Below, one piece after another: positions 43,340 to 53,569 of a DNA stretch of 64,000 nt. This stretch comes from Ariolimax columbianus (Eukaryota > Mollusca > Gastropoda > Stylommatophora > Arionidae). The notes under the pieces were generated by a model. That model searched no databases and was not told the origin of the DNA. It saw only the letters and a program-made list of their open reading frames with translations. Position numbers and translations under genes: made by a program. The DNA lies in contig JAVGWX010000012.1 in assembly GCA_036924085.1 (NCBI GenBank), forward strand, positions 31,740,979 to 31,804,978, in the 5' to 3' direction. Positions within the stretch are counted from its first letter, which is position 1; every line of letters begins with the position of its first letter.

Positions 43340-43815
43340 GTAATCAGGGTCAGGCAAAAGATATTGATGAAGACCCCCACCTCACGTCAGGGTCAGGTGA
43401 AATATATTGATCAAGACCCCACCTCACGTCAGGGTCAGGTGAAACATACTGATCAAGACCCCACCTCAAGTCAGGGTCAGGTGAAACATACTGATCAAGA
43501 CCCCACCTCAAGTTAGGGTCAGGTGAAACATACTGATCAAGACCAAAGCTCACGTCAGGGTCAGGTGAAACATACTGATCAAGACACAAGCTCACATGGG
43601 AGTGAAGAATAACCAAGATCAGGTGAAACATACTGCTAACGACTCTAGATCACGTCCTCGTTTGTGCTCCTGTAAATAGGTTGCGTTACCGCAGTCTGAC
43701 AAACGGGGTGGGGATCGACACAGCAGTGAGCTTGCTGAGAGCCCTTACATTGCACTACAGCCAGAAGGACCCCGGTCCATCTTCTCAAGTATGACTCGGT
43801 ATGTAAGAACAGCAA
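43340..43815 (+). repeat. Family Q copy with 42-bp tandem expansion of its start
   Basis: From 43340 to 43630 a 42-bp unit (GGGTCAGGTGAAACATACTG, ATCAAGACCCCACCTCACGTCA-like in two parts) repeats about six times. The single-copy family Q body follows (ACGTCCTCGTTTGTGCTCCT, GTCTGACAAACGGGGTGGGG, CATTGCACTACAGCCAGAAG, CATCTTCTCAAGTATGACTC), matching 30785-30962. The array is continuous with the body, so it is an expansion of the element start. Confidence 0.85.
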
Positions 43816-43959
43816 CTCTAACCAACTAGCAAAGGAACGCTGTGAAGAGTTCACTCAACTCAACACGAGTAGCTTCAAACAGTAACAAGAATAACAGACA
43901 ATTACAAGACGATTGCTTTTTTCTGATGCACATAATTCTCGCGTGGACTTTCCTTCATC

Positions 43960-44330
43960 ATTATCATCTTCATCACCATAATCATTGACCTGTCTGGTTC
44001 CCCTCGGAACATAGGAGCGCAACAGATGCTCTCATTTATTCCTATTCTGTGTTGTCTTATCGAGTTTCGCACGAGACTCGGATTGAACTGACTTTCTCGC
44101 AGACCCGTTCGACACTGCCAGGCGCCTTGGCCTTTCCATCCGTCTACTTCCACGTGGGTCCCAATACAGTGCATATCTGGTTATGACGTGCGGCTAATGT
44201 ATGAGAGTGTATACTATCCACCGCACTTTCTGTCCCCACGTTCCCGTAGTGCTGTACATTGCAGAGTTCTTTCACACAGATCTGTATTTACCATTACCAA
44301 TGTATTCTTAGTGCTGTCTAAACCAAATGG
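43960..44330. repeat. Dispersed family P copy
   Basis: Shares ordered short blocks with 8390-8720 and an AATACAGTGCATATCTGGTTAT-type block (two parts) with 20740 and 57010. No coding function is recognised. Confidence 0.4.
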
Positions 44331-44346
44331 AGAACATACACTAGAA

Positions 44347-44399
<53 letters not shown>

Positions 44400-44412
44400 T
44401 AGTGAGAGAGAG
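44347..44412. repeat. Compound (CA)n(TA)n(GA)n microsatellite
   Basis: CA run at 44347-44368, TA run at 44369-44389, then GA-rich sequence to 44412. Confidence 0.95.
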
Positions 44413-44731
44413 ATAATCAGAGCCCCACAGCAGACAGGCGATGATCAGGATTGGGCGTTAGAGATCAGCATACTAAGCCACGATTTGGGCGAAGCGAGGT
44501 GGCCAGTTCCCTTCTTCGCTGGCTTACCTTCTCTAACCGTAAGCCAGATTATCACTTTACAGCACGATCGACTGGAGCGATCTGACGGTTAGAGTGAAAT
44601 TTCGCTGCTTTGTTTCGAAAATCGAGTACTATACCACTACGTTATTCAGCTGTCAAAACAGAAACGTGAACGAGACATGTTTTGACGAAAGATGCAGGAC
44701 ATTTTGAAAAAAAAGAAGATATTATTCTTAC

Positions 44732-44788
44732 CTGTGCGGCCAAGTAGGAGCAAGGGATGGCCACTGTAGCTGCTTCCTCACAGGAAGC
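44732..44788 (-). CDS. Collagen exon 5 (57 nt): cysteine-bearing non-collagenous cassette
   Basis: On the minus strand GCTTTACTGTAG precedes GCT at 44788, and CAG is followed by GTAAGA at 44732. The 57 nt are open in phase 0-0 and fit exactly between exon 4 (ends phase 0) and exon 6 (starts phase 0). The product ASCEEAATVAIPCSYLAAQ has two cysteines and no Gly-X-Y. It would be a non-helical hinge, possibly disulfide-linked. Being symmetric, the exon could be skipped without changing frame. Lacking triplets, it rests on splice sites and phase alone, so a chance match is possible. Confidence 0.55.
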
Positions 44789-44959
44789 CTACAGTAAAGC
44801 ACATATTTGTTCACCTGAGGTGTTTATTTATACTTTGTGTTTTACATGACAAGGTTTCTAGCCCCTTGCACAAACTCGCTTTACTCGATGTTTATGATAT
44901 GCTTGGGAGGCTACAGTAGTTCAATTCCTTGTTCCCCAGGAAATACAGTATAATAATAA

Positions 44960-45380
44960 TCTGGTTCATCACGTCCTAAGACTGATTGTAAGGTTGTCTG
45001 AGCATGTCCATTCTTTTGACCCTATCTTCTGGTTGATCATATCCTAAAACTGATTGTAAGGTTGTCTGAGCATGTCCATTCACTTGACCCTATCATCTGG
45101 TTGATCATATCCTAAGACTGATTGTAAGGTTGTCTGTGCATGTCCATTCACTTGACCCTATCATCTGGTTGATCATATCCTAAGACTGATTGTAAGGTTG
45201 TCTGAGCATGTCCATTCACTTGACCCTATCTTCTGGTTGATCACGTCCTAAGACTGATTGTAAGGTTGTCTGAGCATGTCCATTCACTTGACCCTATCTT
45301 CTAGTTGATCACGTCCTAAGACTGACTGTAAGGTTGTCTGAGTATGTCCATTCACTTGACCCTATCTTCTCATTGATAAG
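44960..45380. repeat. 68-bp minisatellite derived from an RTE 3' end
   Basis: About six copies of a 68-bp unit with GATTGTAAGGTTGTCTGAGC, ATGTCCATTCACTTGACCCT and TTGATCA. The unit matches the last coding part of the RTE-like remnant that follows at 45383 (GGTTGTAAGGTTGTTTGAAC, ATGTCTCTCCATTTGACTCT). The array is a tandem expansion of that 3' end. Confidence 0.9.
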
Positions 45381-45382
45381 TT

Positions 45383-45880
45383 TTAAATCTGGTTGTAAGG
45401 TTGTTTGAACATGTCTCTCCATTTGACTCTTTCCTCTGCAGCTCTCTTCATTTCAGTATAGGTTCGAACTTGAATGTTTCTGTATGCCTGCGATGTAAAG
45501 GTGAGTCGTGGTCGCCTTCTTCCTCTTTTTCCCGTAATCTTGACCTCTATTATTTTCTGTAGAAGATGTTTATGTTTGTGTCCCAGCCAACTCAATCTTA
45601 TTTTTGCATCATCTTCAATATTTGCAGTTGTGCATCTACTTCAGTGAGAATATTGCCATTGGATATTTGTTCTATCCAACTCACTCTTTCAATTCTACAA
45701 TAGCACCACATTTCATACACTTTCAAGCTTCTTTCATCTCCCTATGCAGTGCAAGTTGTCATCCACGAGTAGTTATTATCCTTTTCCTCAGTTTTATCCT
45801 GATATTCTTTGAGTTTAGAAATTTCTGTTTTTCGTGCCAATGCAATCCTTGTCTTAATGTCCGTCTCATTGCTGGCATCT
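45383..45880 (-). mobile_element. RTE-like LINE remnant
   Basis: On the minus strand an N-terminal piece reads NETDIKTRIALARK and a later piece LGHKHKHLLQKIIEVKITGK, RGRRRPRLTF and KRAAEERVKWRDM. These are standard blocks of the RTE/endonuclease-RT C-terminus. Frames are broken and the middle is degraded. Confidence 0.78.
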
Positions 45881-47065
45881 AATACTAATAACAATACTAA
45901 AATAATAATAAGTATAAAAATAATAATAATAATAAGGGGATCCTGGTATTGAACACAGCGATCAGTGCCAGATGTCAGGTAGCTAAAAGTTTTTCTTTTG
46001 CACGGCAAATCAAATGTATCTGGTCGGCCCTTAGAAGGTGTCATCTTGTTTTTTCCATAGATTGCATTTCGGACTCAGATTTGACTATTAGTAGGAATTC
46101 TGTGACTAGTTTTCTTCTTGCAGCTTACCAGAAAATTGGGAAGGTGCAGCTAATCAAAAAATTGGGAAGGTGCAGCTCTGGGTTGGTCCTTCTTCCATGC
46201 TATTTCCTCCTGTTAGCATTGATAATACTCAGCAGCGTAGAATCGACTCTTTCCACAAGACGTTTTCTACCGTCACCTATGGATGGTGACTGCATCAGGC
46301 GTGTGCTGCGAGATATGATCTCATATGAACGTCAAGTCCAATCCTGGCACGACAAACTCTGTCACACCTAGGGTACATATGTGACAAGTCAGCTGTGGAG
46401 TCGTCGTGCGATCTGTTTATTCGGGCTGCTCGCTTTCTCTGAGCCTCAGCGACAATGTTTCGCTCGGTGATCTGAGCACTGTGTGTAATACTAGCGCGCT
46501 AGGAGGAACTGTTCTGGACAAACATCTCCCAGAAGGTGGCATCGATGTTGAAGCTTTTCAGATACATTTTTAAGGAGTGTGTAGCGTTTCTTCAGTTCCC
46601 TTGATGAGCGTGTGTCTATTTTAAACTCCCTACAACAGCTGATTGGAGAGACATTTATTGGGCACACGAACAATATCCAGCTCATCTTACAACAATAAAA
46701 ATGCATAAACAAGAAAACTTTTGTATACATAGATGCTGTGTTGCTCATCGCAAGGAAAGATGGAGACATTATCATACATTTTTATTGTCTGAGTGAAGTA
46801 ACCTGCGCTGCAATAGGATTATAGTGAGGACAAAACTGCGATGATCATCAACCTCACTCTCTCGTCTTGGGCTACATTGAGCCAGTGGCAAGACTATCAG
46901 TCGAGACAACTGGAGGTAGCTCAGGCTGCAGGCGCTCGCGACATCGCACCGAGAAAAAACCCATGTGTGCCAAATTGGACCTGCGTGATTCGAACTCAGT
47001 GCGCTAGAATTGTGCCACCTGTAACATAGATAAATATGTTTTTATTTCAAAGGAAATAAACCTAC
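45881..47065. other. Intronic DNA; possible tRNA-like repeat near 46860-47010
   Basis: An ATA/AAT-rich microsatellite is at 45885-45940. The stretch with GGTAGCTCAGGCTGCAGGCG (about 46915) and GATTCGAACTCAGTG (about 46988) has tRNA-like words but too large a spacing to be a tRNA gene. It may be an old SINE. No protein gene is seen. Confidence 0.4.
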
Positions 47066-47208
47066 AGAGTCTCCTTTTTCTCCTTCAGTACCAGGTAAGC
47101 CAACATCACCAGGACTTCCAGGTGTGCCATCACTACCTCGCTCTCCTTTCTGTCCAGCAAAACCTTGTATTCCTGTTTCTCCTGGAGTTCCAGGGTCACC
47201 CTTGTCAC
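47066..47208 (-). CDS. Collagen exon 4 (143 nt)
   Basis: The acceptor GTTGTTCAG precedes GT GAC at 47208, and TCT is followed by the donor GTAGGT at 47066. It enters in phase 1, completing a Gly codon with the last G of exon 3, and leaves in phase 0. It is a pure, charge-rich collagen stretch: [33 protein letters not shown] and TEGEKGDS. The KGD/KGE/ERG triplets are typical of collagen helix surfaces. Triplets are unbroken across the exon 3-4 junction, which supports both borders. Confidence 0.93.
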
Positions 47209-47224
47209 CTGAACAACAACAAAA

Positions 47225-47540
47225 TATATTAGGCACGAAACATATGTTTATTAAGGGGTATATACATTTTATAAATAGGTAGGGGGTGGCGTGAGCTAGT
47301 GGTTAAGTGACACGGCTCACAATCCGAAGGTGCTGGGTTCGATCCCCATAACAGCACCGGCCGTTACCCCGGGGAAGCAAACCTTTAGAAAATGCAGGAG
47401 GTAGCAGACCCTTACATAAAATGAACGCTGAAGTTTGATGCACTGGGCCGAAGGCGCAAAATAAAAACGACAGTGCAACGCACACCACCTTGGAAATAAG
47501 GCGAACACAAAAACAAAAACACAAAAACATACAAGTAAAT
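47225..47540 (+). mobile_element. tRNA-like SINE, family S1, second copy with leader
   Basis: Same leader as at 37938 (TATTAGGCACGAAACATATG, then GTATATACATTTTATAAATA), box A-like GTGAGCTAGTGGTTAAG at about 47290, box B GGTTCGATCCCC at about 47337, and the S1 body and A-rich tail. It begins only 16 bp from exon 4, in the intron upstream of the exon. Confidence 0.85.
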
Positions 47541-47579
47541 AATAAATTGTATTATTATTGGGGAGGAAGACTAACCTCT

Positions 47580-47790
47580 GGTCTAGCATAACATAGTGAT
47601 CAAACATGTTAGTCAGGGTCAGGCAAAATATACTGGCCTAGATCCCCATCTCGAATTTCACGTAGTCCTCCATGGAAACGGACTGTCCTTCTTGGCAGTC
47701 TGGCTAACGAAGTGGGAGACTGACGTGATCCCCGTTGAAGTGAGCAAAACGCAGATAAAGCCAAGCATAGCACCTACTCATTGTGGGTAT
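47580..47790 (+). repeat. Dispersed family Q copy
   Basis: Contains TTAGTCAGGGTCAGGCAAAA, TATACTGGCCTAGATCCCCA, GGAAACGGACTGTCCTTCTT, CTGGCTAACGAAGTGGGAGA and AACGCAGATAAAGCCAAGCA, colinear with 23400-23640. Confidence 0.8.
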
Positions 47791-48289
47791 TCACAACAAC
47801 AACAATATTATTATTAGTACAGGACCATCCACGGGTTGGACATTACACGCGCATGTAGCCAAACCGTCCCGTCGACTTAGCTCATCATACCAGCCAGAAG
47901 GGCGCTATACCAAGAGAAAACGTCGATAAACAGTGTGTAGAACCAGCGAGCTAAATAAACCATTAGCATCCATAACATTCTTTCAGCGAAAAGAGACTTA
48001 GCCCTTATGGTTCTGATCGGAATGCAGCCATGTCGCGTCTCAAAGGGACGTAACATATCAGGAACTACACATCATCATCATCGTGAAGCACGCCATAGCA
48101 GAACGTCATTCTCACCACATGCTCTAGAAAACTCGATCTTAAGCCAGCTCTGTGGTTTTGGTCACAATCTTGAGAACATAATTAATGTCATGTGCCCATC
48201 TTCTCCTCGGGTTGCTTCTGCCTCGTTTTCCAGGAACTATAATCTCCAGTATAACATTTTCTAAACAATTATGGCGTTTGCAGTGGAAA
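47791..48289. other. Intronic DNA without recognised gene
   Basis: Nothing supported was found apart from a short CATCATCAT run near 48070. Confidence 0.5.
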
Positions 48290-48790
48290 GAGCGTATGGA
48301 GATCAAGAGAAATCAAGATTTAGACCAAAGTTAGGATATTCAAGGCCAGTGTCAAGTCGGTGGTAATTTATTGAGCGGAAACATGGAGAACAACCGAAAC
48401 CCTACAACAAAGACGCCAGTCCTTCCTTATCAGATGTATCCGAAGGATAATGGTCATAACGTGACATGATAAGGAATGAAAACCTATGGGAAAGGAGCCA
48501 ACAATAGCCACAGGAACAACACAATAAGCGAAGATATTGGGGTTGGATAGGACATACACAACGGAAGGAAGACAATGTCTAACATAACCAGGCAGGCACT
48601 TATATGGAATCCTCAAAGGGAAGAGAAATAAATGTAGAACTAAAAATAAATGGAGGAAAGAATATGAGAAGGAACTAAGATTAAATTATTTCACCTGGTG
48701 AGAGGTAGAAAGAGCAGACAAGAATCGTGCATGTCGGCGGGAGGTTATCAATGACATACGCACAGAAAGAAGCGGCGGACTTTGATTGTT
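48290..48790 (+). mobile_element. RTE-like LINE remnant
   Basis: The plus strand, across several stops and shifts, gives an AETWRTTETLQQRRQSFLIRC-like block, then RRYWGWIGHTQRKEDN (WIGHTLRK region). Words corresponding to the RGRPKTTWRR and VEKLAQDRNAWR regions follow, ending near 48780. This order is that of the C-terminus of endonuclease-RT elements. It is decayed. Confidence 0.7.
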
Positions 48791-49009
48791 TGACTGGAAA
48801 ATGTATCTAAGTGTCATGAACGCAAAGCTGTTATTATGGTGTTTTTTTCATGGGATAACTGCTTCTCCCAGTCGATTCAGCTTGCAAACGGGTACCTGAC
48901 AAAATCAGGTGACAATTTTGGAACTCTCTCGAAAACTGAGGAGTTCGTGCTATGTCGTCGGAGCACTAAGCAACGAAAGGGACTGAACTGGGGAAATCCT
49001 GGTGCAATG

Positions 49010-49370
49010 ATGAATTTCTATGAGCCCTTTCCCAATGTTGTTTCTGAGTCAATCTCATCCATATCTGGTTTTGTTTTATGTTTCGGTATCCGTGATATAT
49101 TCTGCGAACCTTCCTGTAACATCTCAGATGGAGAGTATTCCATTTTCTGCTTTAGTCTTTGCGTGATGGTCCATGTTTTGCACCCGTACGTTGCCACAGG
49201 AAAGATGCAAGCCCTCATAATTGTTTATTTTGTTTGTTTGTTCGTGTTCTGTATAGTTTTATCTAACCTCATTATTGTCATAGTCTTTCTTCTTCTGACG
49301 TCTCTTTGGCAGTCTCCATAGTTGCTAATAATGGAGCCGAGATATTCAAAACGTGTGACCTTTTCGACAT
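49010..49370 (-). mobile_element. RTE-like LINE remnant
   Basis: The minus strand reads YGCKTWTITQRLKQKMEYSP, NISRIPKHK and a conserved-looking METDYGDC... start near 49320. These match the Y-G-x-ETWT and following segments of RTE-type elements. Frames are broken. Confidence 0.65.
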
Positions 49371-49599
49371 CTTCTTTTCCTAAGGCAACTTTGGGAAAAA
49401 GTTACAGGCTTGTGAAAACACCCACATTCCAATGGCACGGTCAAGAGTCAAGATCAAATGGGATACTCAACATCAGGATCAAACGAGCAGAGAGAAAACT
49501 CACATTGCGATGGACAGATACCGTTCAGAAATAGGCAAGAGCAAGCTTGAAGGAGACAGAAACATTTATGAATAGCTGAAACAGTGAAAACAGACAATT

Positions 49600-50195
49600 G
49601 ATAAGGTGCCGACGGAAACAGACAATTAACAAAGCAGCAGTGGAAATAGACAATTGATAAGACAGCAGTGGAAATAGACAAATGATAAGGCAGCGGTAGA
49701 AACATACGATTGATAAGGTAGTGGTGGAAACAGACACATGATAAGCCAGCGGTGGAAATAGACAATTGATAAGACAGCGGTGGAAACATACGATTGATAA
49801 GGCAGGGGTGGAAACAGACAATTGATAAGGCAGTGGTGGAAGCAGACACATGATAGGGCAGGGGTGGAAACAGACACATGATATGGTAGTGGTGGAAACA
49901 GACACATGATAAGCCAGCGGTGGAAATAGACAAATGATAGGGCAGCGGTGGAAATAGACAATTGATAAGACAGCAGTGGAAATAGACAAATGATAAGGCA
50001 GCGGTGGAAACATACGATTGATAAGGTAGTGGTGGAAATAGACAAATGATAAGGCAGCGGTGGAAACAGACACATGATAAGCCAGCGGTGGAAATAGACA
50101 AATGATAAGGCAGGGGTCGAAACAGACAATTGATAAGGCAGGGGTGGAAACAGACAAATCATAAGGCATCGGTGAAAACAGAGAATTGATAAGAC
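49600..50195. repeat. 28-bp minisatellite (second 28-bp family)
   Basis: About 21 copies of a 28-bp unit with GGTGGAAACAGACAATTGAT and AAGGCAGC. Variants ACACATGAT, AAATGAT and CATACGATTGAT are mixed. As 28 is not a multiple of three, three overlapping minus-strand frames are open; none is a gene. Confidence 0.96.
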
Positions 50196-50250
50196 AGCGA
50201 AATGTGAAGTCAAGACAGAAGAAGAACATGGGTTAAGAGAGCAACCTTAC

Positions 50251-50404
50251 CTTTAGTGCCCCTGAGACCTTCGAGATCTGGAGGAGGTGGGGTAATAAGC
50301 GGTGGGCGCTCCACTCCAGGAAGTCCGGGCGGTCCTTGCTCACCTTTATCACCTTTAATTCCTGGAATACCTTGGTCACCTTTCTCCGCTTTGACGTCAG
50401 TATC
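50251..50404 (-). CDS. Collagen exon 3 (154 nt)
   Basis: The acceptor TTATTTCACAG precedes GAT at 50404, and AAAG is followed by the donor GTAAGG at 50251. It enters in phase 0 and leaves in phase 1. It starts DTDVKAEKGDQG, marking the beginning of the collagenous region, with GIPGIKGDKGEQGPPGLPG. A proline-rich non-collagenous interruption VERPPLITPPPPDL follows, and then EGLRGTKG restarts the triplets. The PPPP run would be rigid and exposed. Confidence 0.92.
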
Positions 50405-50779
50405 CTGTGAAATAAGTCATGATGCTGTTTATATGCCTTTGTGGTTGTTGGGAATAATGAAGGTAGTCCGAGTGGTGCCCAGGATGAAGTGAATAGCCCA
50501 CTATCACCATTCAGGCATATCACAAAAGACAACTAAATTGGTTGTGCTTGAAGCTGGCAACATCATAATGTAAAAATAAACACCGGTATTGTAATCAACC
50601 ACTGTAAAGGCATGGAAACAGACATTCTGTAATAGGACCAGATGCAATTAAAACCTATGCTTCCAACTGGAACAAAAATATAATTGATTCCAAATGTTTG
50701 GAAACAGACCTCCTTTAAAAGGAGTCAGATGCAGTTTGGGCATATGGTTGACATTGTATTGAATCGTCTTCTTCCACCA
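50405..50779. other. Intronic DNA without recognised gene
   Basis: Nothing supported was found. Confidence 0.5.
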
Positions 50780-51299
50780 ATCAGTAGACAGCTTCAATTA
50801 CCTTGGCAGTACTCTCTCCAGGAACACTACCATTGACTCTGAGATCAGCAAGAGAATCTACAAGACCAGTGGTGCTTTTGGGAGGCTGCAAGTCAGCGTG
50901 TGAGATCGGAAGTCTAAGCCTATATATGAAGCTCAGTCTACAGTCCTTCTATACACCAGTGAGCCGTGGACTGTGTACAGCAGACACGAAAGAAAAATAA
51001 ATCACTTCCACGCAAGTTGCCTTTGCAGATTGTTGAGTATGCAATGGAATGATAGGGTGTAACAGACACAGAGATCTTCACGAAGGACGAAATGCTGAGA
51101 ATTTACAAATTATTGCAGACGACCCAGATAAAGTGGGTTTGCCACATCGTCCACATGCCAGACAATCGCATCCCGAAACAACTAATGTATGGTGAGCTGA
51201 AAGAGGTCCTGCGTTAGGTCGGTGGGCATAAGAAGCGTTTCAAAGACTCCCTCAAATGATTTCTGACGCGTTTCAACGTCGATGTGAACTAATGGGAGT
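50780..51299 (+). mobile_element. Endonuclease-RT LINE remnant interrupted by a 20-bp array
   Basis: The plus strand reads VDSFNYLGSTLSRNTTIDSE, ISKRIYKTSGAFGRLQVSV, TVLLYTSEPWTVYSRHERKI and NHFHASCLCRLLSMQWNDRV, then broken frames to about 51299 (WESIAQDH region). The remaining C-terminal piece DSIAEERRISEAWKRR is found after the array at 52491-52560. This is a colinear LINE remnant with a minisatellite inside. Confidence 0.85.
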
Positions 51300-52490
51300 C
51301 CATAGCACAGGACCACCAGACAGAGGGGTAGAACCACCGACAGAGGGGTAGAACCACCGACAGAGGGATAGAACAACCGACAGAGGGGTAGAACCACCGA
51401 CAGAGGGGTAGAACCACCGACAGAAGGGTAAAACCACCGACAGAGAGGTAGAACCACCGACAGAGGGGTAGAACCACCAGACAGAGGGGTAGAACCATCA
51501 ACAGAGGAGTAGAACCACCGACAGAGGGGTAGAACCACAGACAGAGGGGTAGAACAACCGACAGGGGGGGGGTAGAACAACCGACAGAGGGGTAGAACCA
51601 CCGATAGAGGGGTAGAACCACCGATAGAGGGGTAGAACCACAGACAGAGGGGTAGAACCACAGACAGAGGGGTAGAACCACCGACAGAGGGGTAGAACCA
51701 CCAACAAAGGGGTAGAACCACCGACAGAGGGGTAGAACCACAGCCAGAGGGGTAGAACCACAGACAGAAGGGTAGAACCACCGACAGAGGGGTAGAACCA
51801 CCGACAGAGGGGTAGAACCACAGCCAGAGGGGTAGAACCACAGACAGAAGGGTAGAACCACCGACAGAGGGGTAGAACCACCGACAGAGGGGTAGAACCA
51901 CAGACAGAGGGGTAGAACCACCGACAGAGGGGTAGAACCACCGACAGAGGGGTAGAACCACCGACAGAGGGGTAGAACCACCGACAGAGGGGTAGAACCA
52001 CAGACAGAGGGGTAGAACCACCGACAGAGGGGTAGAACCACCGACAGAGGGGTAGAACCACAGACAGAGGGGTAGAACCACAGACAGAGGGGTAGAACCA
52101 CCGACAGAGGGGTAGAACCACAGACAGAGGGGTAGAACCACAGACAGAGGGGTAGAACCACCGACAGAGGGGTAGAACCACAGACAGAGGGGTAGAACCA
52201 CCATCAGAGGGGTAGAACCACCGACAGACGGGTAGAACCACAGACAGAGGGGTAGAACCACCATCAGAGGGATAGAACCACCGACAGAGGAGTAGAACAA
52301 CTATCAGATGGGTAGAACAACAGACAGAGGGATAGAACCACAGACAGATGGGTAGAACAACAGACAGAGGGATAGAACCACCGACAGGGGCATAGAACCA
52401 CCGACAGAGGGATATAACCACCGACAGAGGGATAGAACCACAGACAGAGGGGTAGATCAACAGCCAAGAGGGATAGAACAACCATTAGAG
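51300..52490. repeat. 20-bp minisatellite, about 59 copies
   Basis: The unit is CGACAGAGGGGTAGAACCAC (20 bp). The central 51590-52250 part is in nearly perfect register. Variant units such as CAGCCAGAGG followed by CAGACAGAAG recur 80 bp apart (51741 and 51821), a higher-order repeat of four units. Edges are more diverged (CATCAGAGGGATAG). Since 20 is not a multiple of three, all three minus-strand frames are open for 290-372 codons. Confidence 0.98.
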
Positions 52491-52650
52491 GCGACTCCAT
52501 TGCCGAGGAACGCCGGATTTCCGAAGCTTGGAAGAGACGTACTGCGGGGAAAGACAGACCAACTGACCTTATCTAGTACGATGCAAATGTGGAAGGGGAT
52601 TCTGTGCTAGAATTGGACTACAGCCACCTCTGGACACACCTCTGAGGTAC
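52491..52650 (+). mobile_element. C-terminal piece of the interrupted endonuclease-RT remnant
   Basis: Reads DSIAEERRISEAWKRRTAGK directly after the array. It is the expected continuation of the remnant that ends at 51299. Confidence 0.65.
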
Positions 52651-53569
52651 AACCCTGCATGTATCACAGTTGTTGTCATTAACGCTTACGATCAACGGAT
52701 ATTTTTGGAGCGAAAAGGTGAATGCTATTACGAAAGGTATTCTCAAAGCAGACACTGCTGTCAGGGATGAAGTGTTAGAGACTTCATTGCACTAGGTCAA
52801 ATTTTCTTATAAGCTGGTTCTGGCTAGTTAAATTTCTCGATGCATTTCTTTTCCTCCAAGTCTTCAAAGTAAAGCAGGTATGGCTTGGGTCGAATGGAGC
52901 GTGTTAGCGGGGATCGGACCCGGTACTTTTGCCACGAGAGTCAAGGACTCTTCCACTCCGTTACTTTGATACTGCTTTTTCTTCCACTCACTTTTCTCCT
53001 CTCCTTCTTCTTCTACCAGTTCTTCTTCATCTTCTTCTTGTTCTCTTCTTCTCCTTGTCCCTCTCCTTATTGTTTTTCTTCTCCATCTTCCTCTCCATTC
53101 TCTTCTTCTTCTTCTTTATCTCCTTCTTGTGGTCCCATCTTTGATGTTTACCCCGTCAGACAAGTTCCCAGGACGAATTCGAATTCGACAATTTGATTGA
53201 GTCTATTTATATTCTTCTTCTTCCTCTTTCTCTTCCGTTCTTGTCTCTTCTTCTTCTTCTTCTTCTTACTTCTCTTTTCTTATACTTCTTCGTCCTCTTC
53301 TTAACTTCTTATTTTCTTATACTCTTTCGTGTTTTTCTTGATCTTGATTATATCCAATTATAGGGCACTTTGTCAAAATGAGCATCAACAAGTTTGGTTC
53401 TGATTGTGAAGGTTCCTGGTTGAATTCTCGTTATTGGCACGCTTCAGTCGATCCAGCTGTAAATGGGTACCGGATTTATTGTTAACGAATAAATGGCAGC
53501 GAGAAAGAGAACTTGAGACCCTACTTCGTGTATAACCGAGATGTAGTTTTCTCTGTCACTGTGCATGTC
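52651..53569. other. Intronic DNA: CTT-rich tract and a diverged T3-like piece
   Basis: Pyrimidine-rich CTT/CTTCTC sequence occupies about 52975-53140 and 53210-53310. A piece at 53440-53500 has TCGATCCAGCTGTAAATGGG and GTACCGG, similar to the central part of SINE family T3. No gene is seen. Confidence 0.5.

Noticed and set aside
46860..47010. A tRNA gene
   Set aside because: tRNA-like words are about 70 bp apart with no cloverleaf and no acceptor stem.
51182..52481. Open frames of 290-372 codons on the minus strand
   Set aside because: They translate the 20-bp array in three frames; the period is not a multiple of three and no non-repeat coding part is present.
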